In this document: in pieces, positions 10,619-20,678 of the stretch
How positions within the stretch are numbered: position 1 is the stretch's first letter
How the letters are laid out: every line of letters starts with the position of its first letter
Source of the DNA: Globisporangium splendens
Lineage: Eukaryota > Oomycota > Peronosporomycetes > Pythiales > Pythiaceae
NCBI GenBank assembly: GCA_006386115.1
Contig: VFIW01000002.1
Coordinates: 558,001 to 622,000 of the forward strand
Reading direction: 5' to 3'
DNA: 64,000 nucleotides
The notes under the pieces: generated by a model
Database searches by the model: none
What the model was told of the DNA's origin: nothing
Seen by the model: the letters and a program-made list of their open reading frames with translations, nothing else
Program-made: the position numbers and the translations under genes

Positions 10619-12856
10619 TGGAAAGCAAAGTGGAAAGCTGGATTCAGTTGTGGTCGAACGCCCTGACAGCGACGATGTGAGGGTGGCTTGGGTTCAATTT
10701 GTGCTAGTGCCTAAAGTCCATTAGAGGGCAACAAGTTGAGCGGATACTCGTATGAGATGACGGAGATGCTTCAAGCAGCTGCCCATAATCCGATTCGTCC
10801 GCTCGCTGTCAGGGATCTAGAAAACCTGAAGTTGGGCGCTGGTGTGCGTTTTATGCATTTCGCGGACGAATTATCAGAATCCGCTTTCAAACTATACCTT
10901 CTATCTTTTCTTTTTCCTCTCTGGCATCTTTGCTTGCGTGAACCAGTGTCAAGTGTCAGGGGATGTGGACGCATCCCCTTCCTCGCTGAGCATCATTTGG
11001 CGCTCCACCAGCCACAACAACGTGGCCGTCATGGCTTCGCTTCAAGATAAAGCGATCTTCAAAGATCGTTTGTTTCTCTGTGATCATCAGGCGTGCGTAT
11101 CAAGCACGCTGACGAACAAGCAAGTGAGTATAATAGCGATTTGCTTCGCCCATATACCAGTATGCAAATTGTGAGAATGCCCGCTGTCAATTTGTCTGTT
11201 ACTTAGGCTCTGAAGTTGTGAACGACCGCCTTAAGGGCTCTGCTGCCAAGCAGATCTGATTCGGAACCCTCTGTGGGTGTGCATTTTCCACGGAGTGTCC
11301 TGTATCCGAGTCGAACCACTCTCGGGAGATGTGCGTCCTTCCAAGATACGCTCGTTTCTGGTCGGAGGACCACTCTCCGTCGACAGGTGGTCGGTCTCAA
11401 CATTGCGGCGTCCTGACTCGGTGTATGGCATCAAGTGAAATGCTTTCTCGCTCTGCAGGCTCTCCAATAAACGCGAAACAACATGGGAGCTCTTAAACTC
11501 AGAGGGTATACGCGACAAGAGTGTTTATATGTTAGTAGTGCTGTGATAGGAGATCCATCGCAGTCAGGTGTTGATAAAATCACGAAGGAGCTTGAAGAGA
11601 GTCTCATGGCCAGTATCCTGAACCTAATCAGAACTGGACGCTGAGCAGCTCATGAGGAGTACTACTGCAGTATTCCGTGAACTCAAGCATGGCGAAATCA
11701 ATGCGGTAGTGTTGTTTTGTTTCACTTTCCAAAGGATGAGGGTGCGCAAGCATTGTAGCTGCTATCGTGGGAGACCCTAGGGAGGTCTGTCGCTTGTACT
11801 CAGAAGTCTTGTTAAAGCGGAAAGGGTGAGTGAGTATGCAACCCACCGTCCTCCGTGATGAAGCCGAGTCGCTAGCCTCGCGCGAAACCCAGGAGTCCTG
11901 GCAGGACTTAAAATCATAGTAGGTGCGGGACCTTGAGAGATTTGCAAGATTTAATGGGGGCTCCTGGTTTTCTGAGGAAATAGTTTATGGAGGAAAGCCT
12001 CATGAACTCAGAGGGCACGGGAAAGCCTCAGACCAGACTGCAGCAGCGCACAGGCAGTGGACGAACACAATCTGAGTTGGTTAGCAATTAGAGTGGATTC
12101 AGAGTCCCACGATGGGCAGCCGCAATGCGGCGGTATTGAGCATCCACATCGAAATACATCGGACTAGTCTGGGGGGGAAATTTTTGAAAGGGTACCCCCA
12201 GTATGTCTTCCATCAACGCTTTCCGTATCTGGGCATTGTTGTTGTCCTGAACGGTATCAGGCTCGCCAGCGACCCGACCTCTAATCGCCTTCATCACGGA
12301 ACTCCAGAAACAAGGCCGCGCTCATCGTGGCGGTCATCACGAACCAATGGGGACGATTTTGAGATGAGGATGCGATCTTTTGAGGAAGGAAAAAGATGTC
12401 GATGGCGACGAATGCTACTGTTCACAGACCCCTTCGTCAGGACCTCTGGCTCGAGATCCTGCACACGAATAAAATCGAAGACGAACGGGTCGAACCCTCT
12501 CGTGAATAGCTCCTCCTTGAGTGAACCCTGCGGATCCAGTTCGAAGCCCATGAAGAGGAGATGGGGGTTGCCAATCACGCTCAACACGAATGACGAACTG
12601 TCATCAAACGCTTGTCCGTGTTTCTGAATCATTAGCACTTCAACGAAAAGCTAAAAACACTCATCGTCAGCTACAGCATCTCCGCCATCGCACATGAGCA
12701 CTGCCTCAACTGAACAGCCCCTCCTGAAATTGCAACGCTCAGACTTACATAAGAGCTCAGACTGCCCAAAAAAGAACCTAAGCCATCACCCCAACATGCA
12801 GCATTCAAGAGCGTGCGAGCGCCACACCCAGGCAGACTACCAGTTTCCGTTTTCCT
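10619..12856. other. Spacer of the inverted repeat / divergent promoter region
   Basis: 2,238 bp separate the two divergent subtilase genes. Apart from the possible minus-strand gene remnant at 12,088-12,632, I see no coding domain, no transposon termini and no RNA gene. Both subtilase promoters face outward from it. Confidence 0.6.
12088..12632 (-). pseudogene. Unrecognised minus-strand ORF pair in the spacer
   Basis: An ATG at 12,632 opens a frame of 112 codons with protein-like composition (GNPHLLFMGFELDP, FDPFVFDFIRVQDLEPEVL). Its stop overlaps the start of a 69-codon frame in another phase ending at 12,088 (LMEDILGVPFQKFPP). The overlap and the even composition suggest one original reading frame split by a frameshift. 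I recognise no family. It could equally be chance ORFs. Confidence 0.25.
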
Positions 12857-12879
12857 CCAACGAGCTTCAAACTCCCTCT

Positions 12880-12898
12880 CTCATTCTTCAATTTGCCG
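12880..12898 (+). promoter_or_regulatory. Oomycete initiator of subtilase copy 1R
   Basis: CTCATTCTTCAATTTGCCG, a full match to the oomycete initiator plus GCC, 60-78 nt upstream of the ATG at 12,958. Confidence 0.8.
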
Positions 12899-12957
12899 AG
12901 TACCTCGCAATCGTCCACGACTGAAGCTTCCGAAGATCACCCACTAAAACTGCCAGT

Positions 12958-14646
12958 ATGGTCTCCATCAAGTTCGCCGCGGCTCTCGCCGTCGCTGCCA
13001 TCTCCGGCGCCTCGGCGCTTCCGAAGGTCCACCCGGGCGTCCACCGCACGCTCCGTGCTCAGGGCTCCGTCAACCTCATTGTGACCCTGAAGGCCTCGCC
13101 AGACGCCGTCATCCAGAGCGTCCAGGAGGCCGAGTTTGCCTCGCGCGGCGACAAGATCGCCAGCCTCGTGGAGCGTCTCGAAGCCCACTCGACCGAGAGC
13201 CAAGCCTCGCTCACGCAGCTCTTGACGCAGGAAGCGAGCTCGGCCACGCCGCTCTTCTCCAACTCCAAGAGCTTCTGGATCAGCAACCAGGTGTTCATCG
13301 AAGACGCGACGTTCGAGCTCGTCGAGAAGCTCTCGGCGCTGCCGAGTTTGTACGAAGTGCGCGAGCAGCTCGTGCTGCCCGTGCCCACGGTGCTGCCGGC
13401 GTCCAACAACGGCACCATCGGTCTGCTCGCGAACGAGTGGGGTGTGACCAAGATCAGTGCGCCGAGCGTCTGGGCGGCTGGCAACACAGCGTCCAACGTC
13501 GTCGTCTCGACCATCGACACGGGCGTGCTCTACACGCACGAGGCGCTCAAGGCCAACTACCGCTCGTCCTACGGCTGGTACGACCCGGCCAAGAAGGCCA
13601 CGGCGCCTGCCGACGAGAACGGCCACGGCACCCACACCATGGGCTCCATCATCGGCGCCAACGGCATCGGTGTCGCTCCGGGCGCCAAGTGGATCGCGTG
13701 CCGTGGGTGCACGAGCGACGGCTGTACGGAAGCCGACTTGCTCTCGTGCGCGCAGTTCATCACGTGTCCCACGGACGCGAGCGGCAACAACAAGGACTGC
13801 TCCAAGGCGCCGCAGCTCGTGAGCAACAGCTGGGGTGGCGGCCAGGGAGACACGTTCTACCAGTCGGCCGTCAACGCCTGGGCTGCCGCCGGCATCATCC
13901 CGATCTTTGCCAACGGCAACGAGGGCCCGGCGTGCACCACGGCGAGCTCGCCAGGTGACTACGCCAACGTCATCGCCGTCGGCGCCACGGACTCGAGCGA
14001 TGGTCTCGCGAGCTTCAGCAGCAAGGGGCCATCTACGGGTGGTCTCTTGAAGCCCGAGGTGTCGGCACCAGGCTACAACGTGCGCTCGTCGTGGAACACG
14101 GGCACCAGCGCGTACAACACGATCTCCGGCACGTCCATGGCCACGCCGCACGTCGCAGGTGTCGTGGCGCTCCTGCTGCAAAACAACCCGAGCCTGACCT
14201 TCGCACAGGTCAAGTCCATCCTGACGACCACCACGGACACGTCGACGCTCAAGGCCGCGGGCTACACGTGTGGCGGCAAGGCCGATGGTACGTTCCCGAA
14301 CAACAACTTTGGCTACGGCCGCGTGAACGCGTTGAAGGCAGTGAACAGCCAGGGCAGCACGACGCCAGCGCCAACGACCGTGACGCCAACGGTGGCACCA
14401 ACGCCCGCTCCAACGCCAGCGCCGACCACCAAGACGCCAACGTCCGCTCCAACGCCAGCGCCGACCACCAAGACGCCAACGTCCGCTCCAACGCCAGCGC
14501 CGACCACCAAGACGCCAACGTCCGCTCCAACGCCAGCGCCGACTACCAAGACGCCATCCAACTGCGCGTCGCTCGGCTTCATCGACTGCTACTACTCGCT
14601 CAACTGCATCTGGAGCTGGTCGTCGTACTCGTGCGTGGACTACTAA
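12958..14646 (+). CDS. Secreted subtilisin-like serine protease, copy 1R
   Basis: 562 residues, the same sequence as the divergent copy at 8,829-10,517. Domain order: signal peptide (1-20), I9-type propeptide, S8 domain with Asp187/His223/Ser393 and oxyanion N321, repeated Thr/Pro linker (about 483-534), Cys-rich tail. The propeptide would act as an intramolecular chaperone removed by self-cleavage. The promoter initiator and the 3' flank are also shared, so the two copies should be co-expressed. The proteases at 33,261 and 37,655 are related but clearly diverged, and lack this long linker. Confidence 0.93.
   Translation: MVSIKFAAALAVAAISGASALPKVHPGVHRTLRAQGSVNLIVTLKASPDAVIQSVQEAEFASRGDKIASLVERLEAHSTESQASLTQLLTQEASSATPLFSNSKSFWISNQVFIEDATFELVEKLSALPSLYEVREQLVLPVPTVLPASNNGTIGLLANEWGVTKISAPSVWAAGNTASNVVVSTIDTGVLYTHEALKANYRSSYGWYDPAKKATAPADENGHGTHTMGSIIGANGIGVAPGAKWIACRGCTSDGCTEADLLSCAQFITCPTDASGNNKDCSKAPQLVSNSWGGGQGDTFYQSAVNAWAAAGIIPIFANGNEGPACTTASSPGDYANVIAVGATDSSDGLASFSSKGPSTGGLLKPEVSAPGYNVRSSWNTGTSAYNTISGTSMATPHVAGVVALLLQNNPSLTFAQVKSILTTTTDTSTLKAAGYTCGGKADGTFPNNNFGYGRVNALKAVNSQGSTTPAPTTVTPTVAPTPAPTPAPTTKTPTSAPTPAPTTKTPTSAPTPAPTTKTPTSAPTPAPTTKTPSNCASLGFIDCYYSLNCIWSWSSYSCVDY
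14404..14559 (+). repeat. 39-bp coding minisatellite, right copy
   Basis: Units start at 14,404, 14,443, 14,482 and 14,521. The first begins CCCGCTCC, the other three TCCGCTCC. Encodes the Thr/Pro linker; the unit length (13 codons) keeps frame, so copy number can change without breaking the protein. Confidence 0.85.
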
Positions 14647-15157
14647 GCAAAAGTCACGAGCCTATTTCAGCCGTGCTTGGGGAAGAATCAACCAGGAAAG
14701 AAGCCATTGTCCGGCTTCTTGGAGTTGACTTGAGTTTATGATATGCAACAGATTTTGGATGTTTACAAATGCGTGCGTGTTGCCCGGCATTCATGGCGCG
14801 TGCTTTGTTTGCTGGGAATAAAATGCAACGTTTGATGGTCAGATGAACGTGAGAATATACACTTTTCTTGAGTTTGTTTTGAGTTGGAGCGTACCTTGTG
14901 CAATGTGTCGATCGACTTCCTGCAAGCGCTTGATCCGATTTCTTCTGCAATGCAAGAGTGGCGCGCGCAGAGAACTCGACGCCATCTTATCGGACCTGAA
15001 ACTCGACCGTGACCACTGACTGTTTCCACATAAACAACTTGGTTTGCTCAGACAAATGCACCATTCTTTTTGACAAAGCATCCGTGAAAGTGGCATAATA
15101 ACACCATGAACTGGAGCAAGTGGCACTGCGCCATTGGAAATTTCTTGAATCTTGAAT

Positions 15158-16324
15158 CTACGTGGTCGTCGAGGACTGCGATAGCGAGGACGACGTGGAA
15201 CTACTGGCGTCTCCAGTGGATACTGACACCCTTCGTTGAGAGCGCTGCTGGACCACGACGTGCACCTGGCGAGTGGTTCGAGCCACTTTGTCGTTCTTGC
15301 TGCGTCGTCGCGGGGGTTTCAGATACTCGGAATACAGAACGCGTTGTTTTCGCTTCGCGCGCTGCCACACCTTGTAAATCGCGACACAAATGATAAACAA
15401 CAGCAACACACCCATGACGATCGCCACGGGCATCAGCAATCGCAGGCAAAGCTGCCATACTGTCGTGACGATCCCCACAATGGTCGCGAAGAACATCGAC
15501 CAGAGCATCTCCATCCACCCGAATACAGCCGCACCGATGCGCATGGGCCAGTCTATTAGTGTGGATCCCGCTTGCTTCAACCATCTGCCGACTGTGGTCG
15601 CGACCCTACTGCTGGTTTGACTGGCATGCGTCTGCGCGATCTGGCAGGCTTCATACGTTCGCTGCCAAGCCGTGGGTGTGTCCGCTGTTAAGTCGCCGCT
15701 TGGCTCTGCATCACTACCGATGTTGATATCGTTCTTTACAGGTTCTGTAATGCTCTTCTCGTCGTCAACTACGCTGCTTAGCATTGCGTCACCATCGCCA
15801 TCTTGCACATGCTGTCGTTGCCGTCGCATGTCCTCTTGCTTCTGCTTGAGCTCCTGCAATCGCTGCTCGCTCTCACGTTTCACGTTCTCCCTGCGCTTCG
15901 CCAATGCACTCACATTCTGCGCCGCATACACGATCTGCTGTTGGAACTCGCGCACCATGTTGTCCATCTCGGCGCGCATGCCGTCGCGCATCGCGTTCAT
16001 CTTGAGCCGCATCTCCACAGCGTACAGCTGCGTCTCCTCGCGTTCGCTCACAAAAAGACCGCGGATCTGCTCGCGCGTGCTCTCCATGCGCTTCTGTATC
16101 GTCTCGCGTTCGCTGGCAGCGCGTTGCAGCCCCGCGTGGAAGTCGGCCACGAGCGCGTCGAGCGTCTGCGGCGCGTCATCAGCTGCAGCGTCTGTCGTCA
16201 CCACCAACGCACAGCACATCCACATATAGGCGCAGATAGCGCACAGAGTCACGTGGAGCCACCGTAGCGGCATCCGCACGCGGCGTCGTCGCCGGCGCAG
16301 CGGCAGCAGCTCGTCAGCCGCCAT
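15158..16324 (-). CDS. Membrane protein with coiled coil, function unknown
   Basis: 388 residues, single exon, ATG at 16,324. An Arg-rich N-terminus (LRRRRRRVR) precedes a hydrophobic segment at about 22-42, a likely signal anchor or signal peptide. Residues 60-175 are a long charged helical region rich in Glu, Arg, Gln and Met with heptad character (coiled coil). Residues 268-318 are hydrophobic, long enough for two membrane spans or a hairpin (WSMFFATIVGIVTTVW; VAIVMGVLLLFIICVAIY). A basic, Ser-rich tail follows. The architecture (anchor, coiled coil, membrane hairpin, basic tail) suits an organelle-membrane tether or shaping protein, but I recognise no family, so this is only a description. 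Confidence 0.7.
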   Translation of the reverse strand: MAADELLPLRRRRRRVRMPLRWLHVTLCAICAYMWMCCALVVTTDAAADDAPQTLDALVADFHAGLQRAASERETIQKRMESTREQIRGLFVSEREETQLYAVEMRLKMNAMRDGMRAEMDNMVREFQQQIVYAAQNVSALAKRRENVKRESEQRLQELKQKQEDMRRQRQHVQDGDGDAMLSSVVDDEKSITEPVKNDINIGSDAEPSGDLTADTPTAWQRTYEACQIAQTHASQTSSRVATTVGRWLKQAGSTLIDWPMRIGAAVFGWMEMLWSMFFATIVGIVTTVWQLCLRLLMPVAIVMGVLLLFIICVAIYKVWQRAKRKQRVLYSEYLKPPRRRSKNDKVARTTRQVHVVVQQRSQRRVSVSTGDASSSTSSSLSQSSTTT

Positions 16325-16711
16325 TGCTGTTGCGCTTTTTCGTATTTGAAATCAAGCGGGTGTTGTCGCGAAGTGGCGGGTATATGTTGTATATGTTGGG
16401 TCACACCGTTGGATATGCTGCATAGGTTGATGTGTACTATGGATCTTCACGCAAGTATCGCTGTGAACTAATTTATACAGCAGAAGCGCGAGATCATCAA
16501 CCTTAATGGGAACCCTAGCAGAGTGGTGGTCTTTCACATGGTGAGGATGTAAGCGAAGAAAGGTGGTTAGGGGTATAAGTGCACCGTTAACTGGACTTTT
16601 GTAGGAAATAAGGAAACACTTGGCACACGAACTCACACCAGCAGATCTCCAACAGCTGCAACCTTTCCTGACTCAATGAAATGCCTGGCACGCCGAAATA
16701 AAACTGAGACT
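16325..16711. other. Intergenic, no gene recognised
   Basis: About 390 bp between the start of the membrane protein gene and the 3' end of the galectin-RRM gene. AATAAA at 16,697-16,702 is on the plus strand and serves neither gene. Nothing else stands out. Confidence 0.6.
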
Positions 16712-18509
16712 TTACTTGGGCGGAAGTGCGCACGAGACGCGCAGCTTCATGCCGTTAAAGTCTTTCCCGTCGAGGTCTTCGACAGCACGGTGCATGTCTT
16801 CGGCGCTGCGCAGCGTCACGAACCCAAAGCCTCGTGCCGTGATGCGCACAGTCTCGTAGCCCAGGTACTGGAACAGGAACGACAACTCTTCGCGCGACGT
16901 GCCCTGCGGCAGGTTGCCCACGTATACTTCGTAAGGATGCGGATTGCCCTGGTATCGGTCGCTGCCTCCGCGTCCACCACCTCCACGGTAGCCACCACCA
17001 GGACCCATTCGATCGCCATCGTAGCCGCGTGGTCCGCCGCGGTGGTGGAACCCACCGTTGCCTGGACCACCCATCCCAGGTCCACGGCGCATGAGGTCGA
17101 TATTCGCAGGCGCTTCGGCGTGGCCCCACCACACGTTGTGCACAATCACGCCCTCTGGATTCCCGTTCTCATCGCGCGTGGGCACCGTGAGCACGAGATT
17201 CTCGCCCTCGCGGATCGGCACGCGGTGCTTGAATTCGTCTTGGAAAATCTCTTCCAAAAACACCAAAAAGCCACTCGGCACGATCGTCAACCGCAGCGTA
17301 AATGGTTCCCCAAACGTGATTGGACAACGAGGCAATGGCTGCGAGCACCCCCAGCGTCCTTCAATATTGCTGTTCTGGATAATGTGACCACCACGCTGCC
17401 GACGTGGGTTGAAATGGTAGAGCACAGTGCCCGGGTACGGCGCTCCGCTGAGCATACTGGACTGCGTACTGATATTGAAGCAGCATCGCGACGAGCGCAC
17501 GGGCATCGTCGCATGGATGATCAGCGTGTTGTTCGTCGCAAACGCGACCTCGGGGAGAACAATGTCGAGCGCCGGTCCCGTGGCTGAATCCCAGTCCTCA
17601 GAGCGCAAAAAGCTCTCCAACGGTAGCTGTTGCACAGAAAGAAATGAGCCTCAAAAAGACTCCTAATGCGGTAGATGCACGCAGCCGCACGTACCTGAAT
17701 GGACGTTCGTCCGCCTTGGATCTTGATCTCGCCAGGCTTGTCACTTTTCGTGCGCGGTCGCTTGACAGCGGGTGCCCCACCGACGATGCTGCCCGAGCCA
17801 CCCTTGAGGATATCCGTAAGCGGGTTTGTTCGCTTTACTGCCGTCGAGCCAGCCGCACCGAGTGCCCCGGAACGAGCACCTGCAGGTTTGGTTGTGACCA
17901 CTTTCTTGGCCATGACGAGTTTCGCGCGCTCAACTGCAGACATAGTGGGCTTCACGACTGGGGTACCCTTGGGTGTCGCGCCACCAGCCGACGAGGACGC
18001 CACGCCGCCCGAGTTCTGTCGCTGCAGCAAAAAGTTCTGCACGCGCTCGCGATCCGACGAGAGCTGGCGCTTGGGCGTCGTTGCCGCCGCTGAAATCGCC
18101 GAGGAAGACTTCGCCATCGTCGACGCCGACGAGATCTTCATGGCCGCGGACGAGCCCATGGACGCTGTCGGCGGACCTCCAGCAGACGCGAGGCTGCTCG
18201 CCTCGGCAGCCAACGATCCATTCCCGCTTGACCCCGCCAATCCCGTGCTAGATACAGATTTGCCAGCGTCCTAATGCATACAGAATATAGTGTCAATAAG
18301 GCATCAAATCAAGCGAAAGACGGACAGAAAACGCGAGATGCGTGTTTCAAATCGTGACGTACGGTGGCGAACGACTGGTAGAGTTCGAGCAGCAGACTCT
18401 CCTGCTTGGTGAGGTACTTGCCGTCGCACACCTCCAGCTGCAGGTGCTGCTGCAGGTCGCTCAGCGTCGCGTCCTCGTCCTTCGTGGCGGGCACCACGTC
18501 CGCCATCAT
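16712..18509 (-). CDS. Galectin-like domain + RGG + RRM fusion protein
   Basis: Predicted 545 residues from three exons: 18,509-18,363, 18,270-17,695 and 17,626-16,712. Introns are 92 and 68 nt, both GTACGT...AG, phase 0. Residues 1-240 are low-complexity and Ser/Ala-rich with Lys/Arg patches. Residues 260-390 look like a galectin carbohydrate-recognition fold: HFNPR at 312-316, then QNS and WG at 333-334, the classic order of sugar-contacting residues. The usual Glu two or three residues after WG is not evident. An RGG/Gly-rich stretch (about 420-465) is followed by an RRM at 472-545, with RNP2 VYVGNL (475-480) and RNP1 RGFGFVTL (506-513). No signal peptide, so it is cytosolic or nuclear. 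An RNA-binding role is well supported; sugar binding is uncertain. The start is the first ATG of a tandem pair. Confidence 0.8.
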
Positions 18510-18797
18510 CTTTGCTTCTCGTCTCTTCCTTTGCACTGCAGTGTTGGTTATGTTCCCCACCCAAAATGGGGAACCGTTCGTTAAGTGCGTATTCTGTGAC
18601 GATATGCGTAGTTAATTTCGGCATTGTTTTGAATGTGCCGACATCAGCATTATAAGGTATAAGATTAAAGATCTCACAAAGTATTGCAAGCTCAAAAGAA
18701 GACCAAACTGGAGCATCCATCATAAACATACCGAGTTGACAAATATACGCAGTTCTAAATGCCATTTTGTTGAGAAAAGCAAGCACTTGGATACCAA

Positions 18798-20267
18798 TTA
18801 CGCTTTCTTGGCTTTCTTGCGGCTCGACTGCATGGCCGAGAGCTCGTCCTCGTCTTCTTCCTTGTGCTCCTTGTGCTTCTTGTGCTTCTCGTTCGTGTCG
18901 CTGCCTGCGGCGTCAACCTCGTCCTTGTGTTTGTTGTACATGACGTAGCTGTCCTGCGCATTCAGCTCTCTCGCGAGCGCCGCGAGGTGGGGATGCTTTT
19001 TCTCGAGCTTCGCGAGCCATTTCACGGCCATGCGCTTGCGCCCGCTTCGCGTTTTCCGCCACACACGCTCAAAGTTCTGAGTGCTGCAAAAGTTCTGCGT
19101 CACGGCGACCGTGTCTTCGACATTGAACACAGCGTGCCACCACCCGCCAGGCACAAAGATCGTGTCGCCTGGGTACTGCATCAGCTCGATGCAGCGCAGC
19201 ATCTCCGGTGGGTGTGCGCGCTTGATCCGCGGCAGGATATCCATAAAATAGTTGACGGCTTCGTCGTCTTCGCTCGGACGCACGTGGTGTTTGCCCTTCA
19301 CGATATGCTTGGGTACGTCCGGAGGGAACAGCACCCAGCGCTTCCGTCCCACGAGCAGCGTGTTCCAGGCACTCGTGCCGAGCGGATCCAAGTGAACGCA
19401 CGTGCCTGAGCGCTTCGGACCGACGAGGAACCAGCGGTACGGCGGGCGGCGGTCTTCTCCTACCAACGAGAACAGATCCTCGTTGAAGTACCGAGGCACC
19501 TTGTAATCATCCAGCAGCGGCTTCGTGTCGGCTTTCTCGTCAAACGTGCTGTCGAAAATGTACAACGGGCTGTCGTCCGTCTGGTGTTTCAAATACTTCA
19601 TGAAGTACTTGAACTTCATGCGGATCGACTTGCCGTCGTCGTCTTCGCCGCACTTGAGCTGCACGCGCTTGTACGCTTTCTTCAATTTCTATGGTCGCAA
19701 AGAACACAATGAAGGATTTAATTCAGTAATGCTCATATATGAGCCACAAGGTATGCTAACAAGCGCACCTTGAGTGACCAATTGTGGATCGCGCCCCAGT
19801 TTTCCGCCTCGGGGATACCTTCAATGACGACCGGCAGGTACGGTTTTTCGTACTCCTCGATGAATCGCTCGACGCTCAGATCGCTGCAGTGCTCGCGCTT
19901 GACGGGATTCGACTCGTCCAGCGGCAATTCGCACACGTCCGAACCTACGAACCCTTCTCGCCCCCATTCGTGGCTCTTGATATCTGTGTTCATCATTGTC
20001 ATTCACGTGCACAATGTGTCAGTCACCTTCCAGAATCTTGTCCAAAGGCAAGCATCACACGTTACCAGTCCGGTGCTTGGTCTTGGCGTCGGCGATCACT
20101 TCGCCCGCTTTGCCCGAGAAAACGGGCGGCGGCACGTACGGGAACCGCGTCTGGCGCTTGGGCTGCTTGTCTGAGCGCTCGTCTTCCGACGACGACGACG
20201 AGGAGGAGGACGACGACGACGCGGTCAGCGACGGCGAACGGCTGCGGTGTTTGCTGCTGCGCTGCAT
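18798..20267 (-). CDS. JMJD6: JMJD6-type JmjC domain oxygenase
   Basis: Predicted 435 residues from three exons: 20,267-20,066, 19,983-19,769 and 19,688-18,798. Introns are 82 and 80 nt, GT-AG. An Arg/Ser-rich N-terminus with a Ser run precedes the JMJD6 core. KCGEDDDGKS, DSPLYIFDS, DYKVPRYF and DPLGTSAWN are close to animal JMJD6. Fe(II) ligands are His238 and Asp240 (VHLDP) and His324 (GGWWHAV). Likely 2-oxoglutarate contacts are Lys255 (KRWVLFP) and Thr336 (AVTQNF). The family hydroxylates lysines and has been linked to arginine demethylation and splicing factors. The C-terminal Lys/His/Glu-rich tail suggests nuclear localisation. All key residues are present. It is divergent from EMC8/9, with 411 bp between the starts. 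Confidence 0.9.
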
Positions 20268-20678
20268 CGCGTTTAGGAATGCGCAGCGGACTGCAGTCGG
20301 CTATGGAAGCGCTGTTCGGATTCGAGAATAATGCGCGCTGGAGGCTCCAGTCACTGGCACGCGCCGTCCGTCGTCCTCTGCCGAGAGTAATGGACGCGAA
20401 TGGATGGTAAATAGAAATGCGTCACCAGCACAATCGGTCGTTGCTTTGGCGTCAAAAAACGTCGACTGCATGTCGCGCAGATGTTATCCGAATGTGACCC
20501 ATACGATGTGCTTCTAAAGTTGTTTGAAAGTCGTCTGAATGTCGTCAGAAAAACATTTCTCTACAAGAGCAAAGCACACCTAGAGGTTACCGCCATCTTC
20601 CTCTACAAGAGCAGGGGTACGAAGCGCAGGTCAAACACGAAAGGGGGACTTTTTGAAACCTACAACACAAGCATCAGC
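20268..20678. promoter_or_regulatory. Divergent promoter between JMJD6-like and EMC8/9 genes
   Basis: 411 bp separate the two start codons. The motif CTACAAGAGC occurs twice (20,561-20,570 and 20,603-20,612), and a related pair lies upstream of the carrier gene at 63,218. No strong match to the oomycete initiator was found. Confidence 0.4.

Larger units (their letters stand above)
12857..14897 (+). repeat. Right arm of 2,041-bp inverted repeat
   Basis: Reverse complement of 8,578-10,618; see the left arm. The arm begins 23 bp upstream of the initiator and ends 251 bp after the stop codon, beyond the AATAAA at 14,817-14,822. It is therefore one complete transcription unit. Confidence 0.95.

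Noticed and set aside
8578..14897. Inverted repeat as terminal repeats of one giant mobile element
   Set aside because: No target-site duplication at 8,578/14,897, no transposase in the spacer, and the arms are a complete gene rather than termini.
20160..20225. GAC/GAG trinucleotide run as a microsatellite
   Set aside because: It is coding: it encodes the Ser/acidic run in the JMJD6-like N-terminus.
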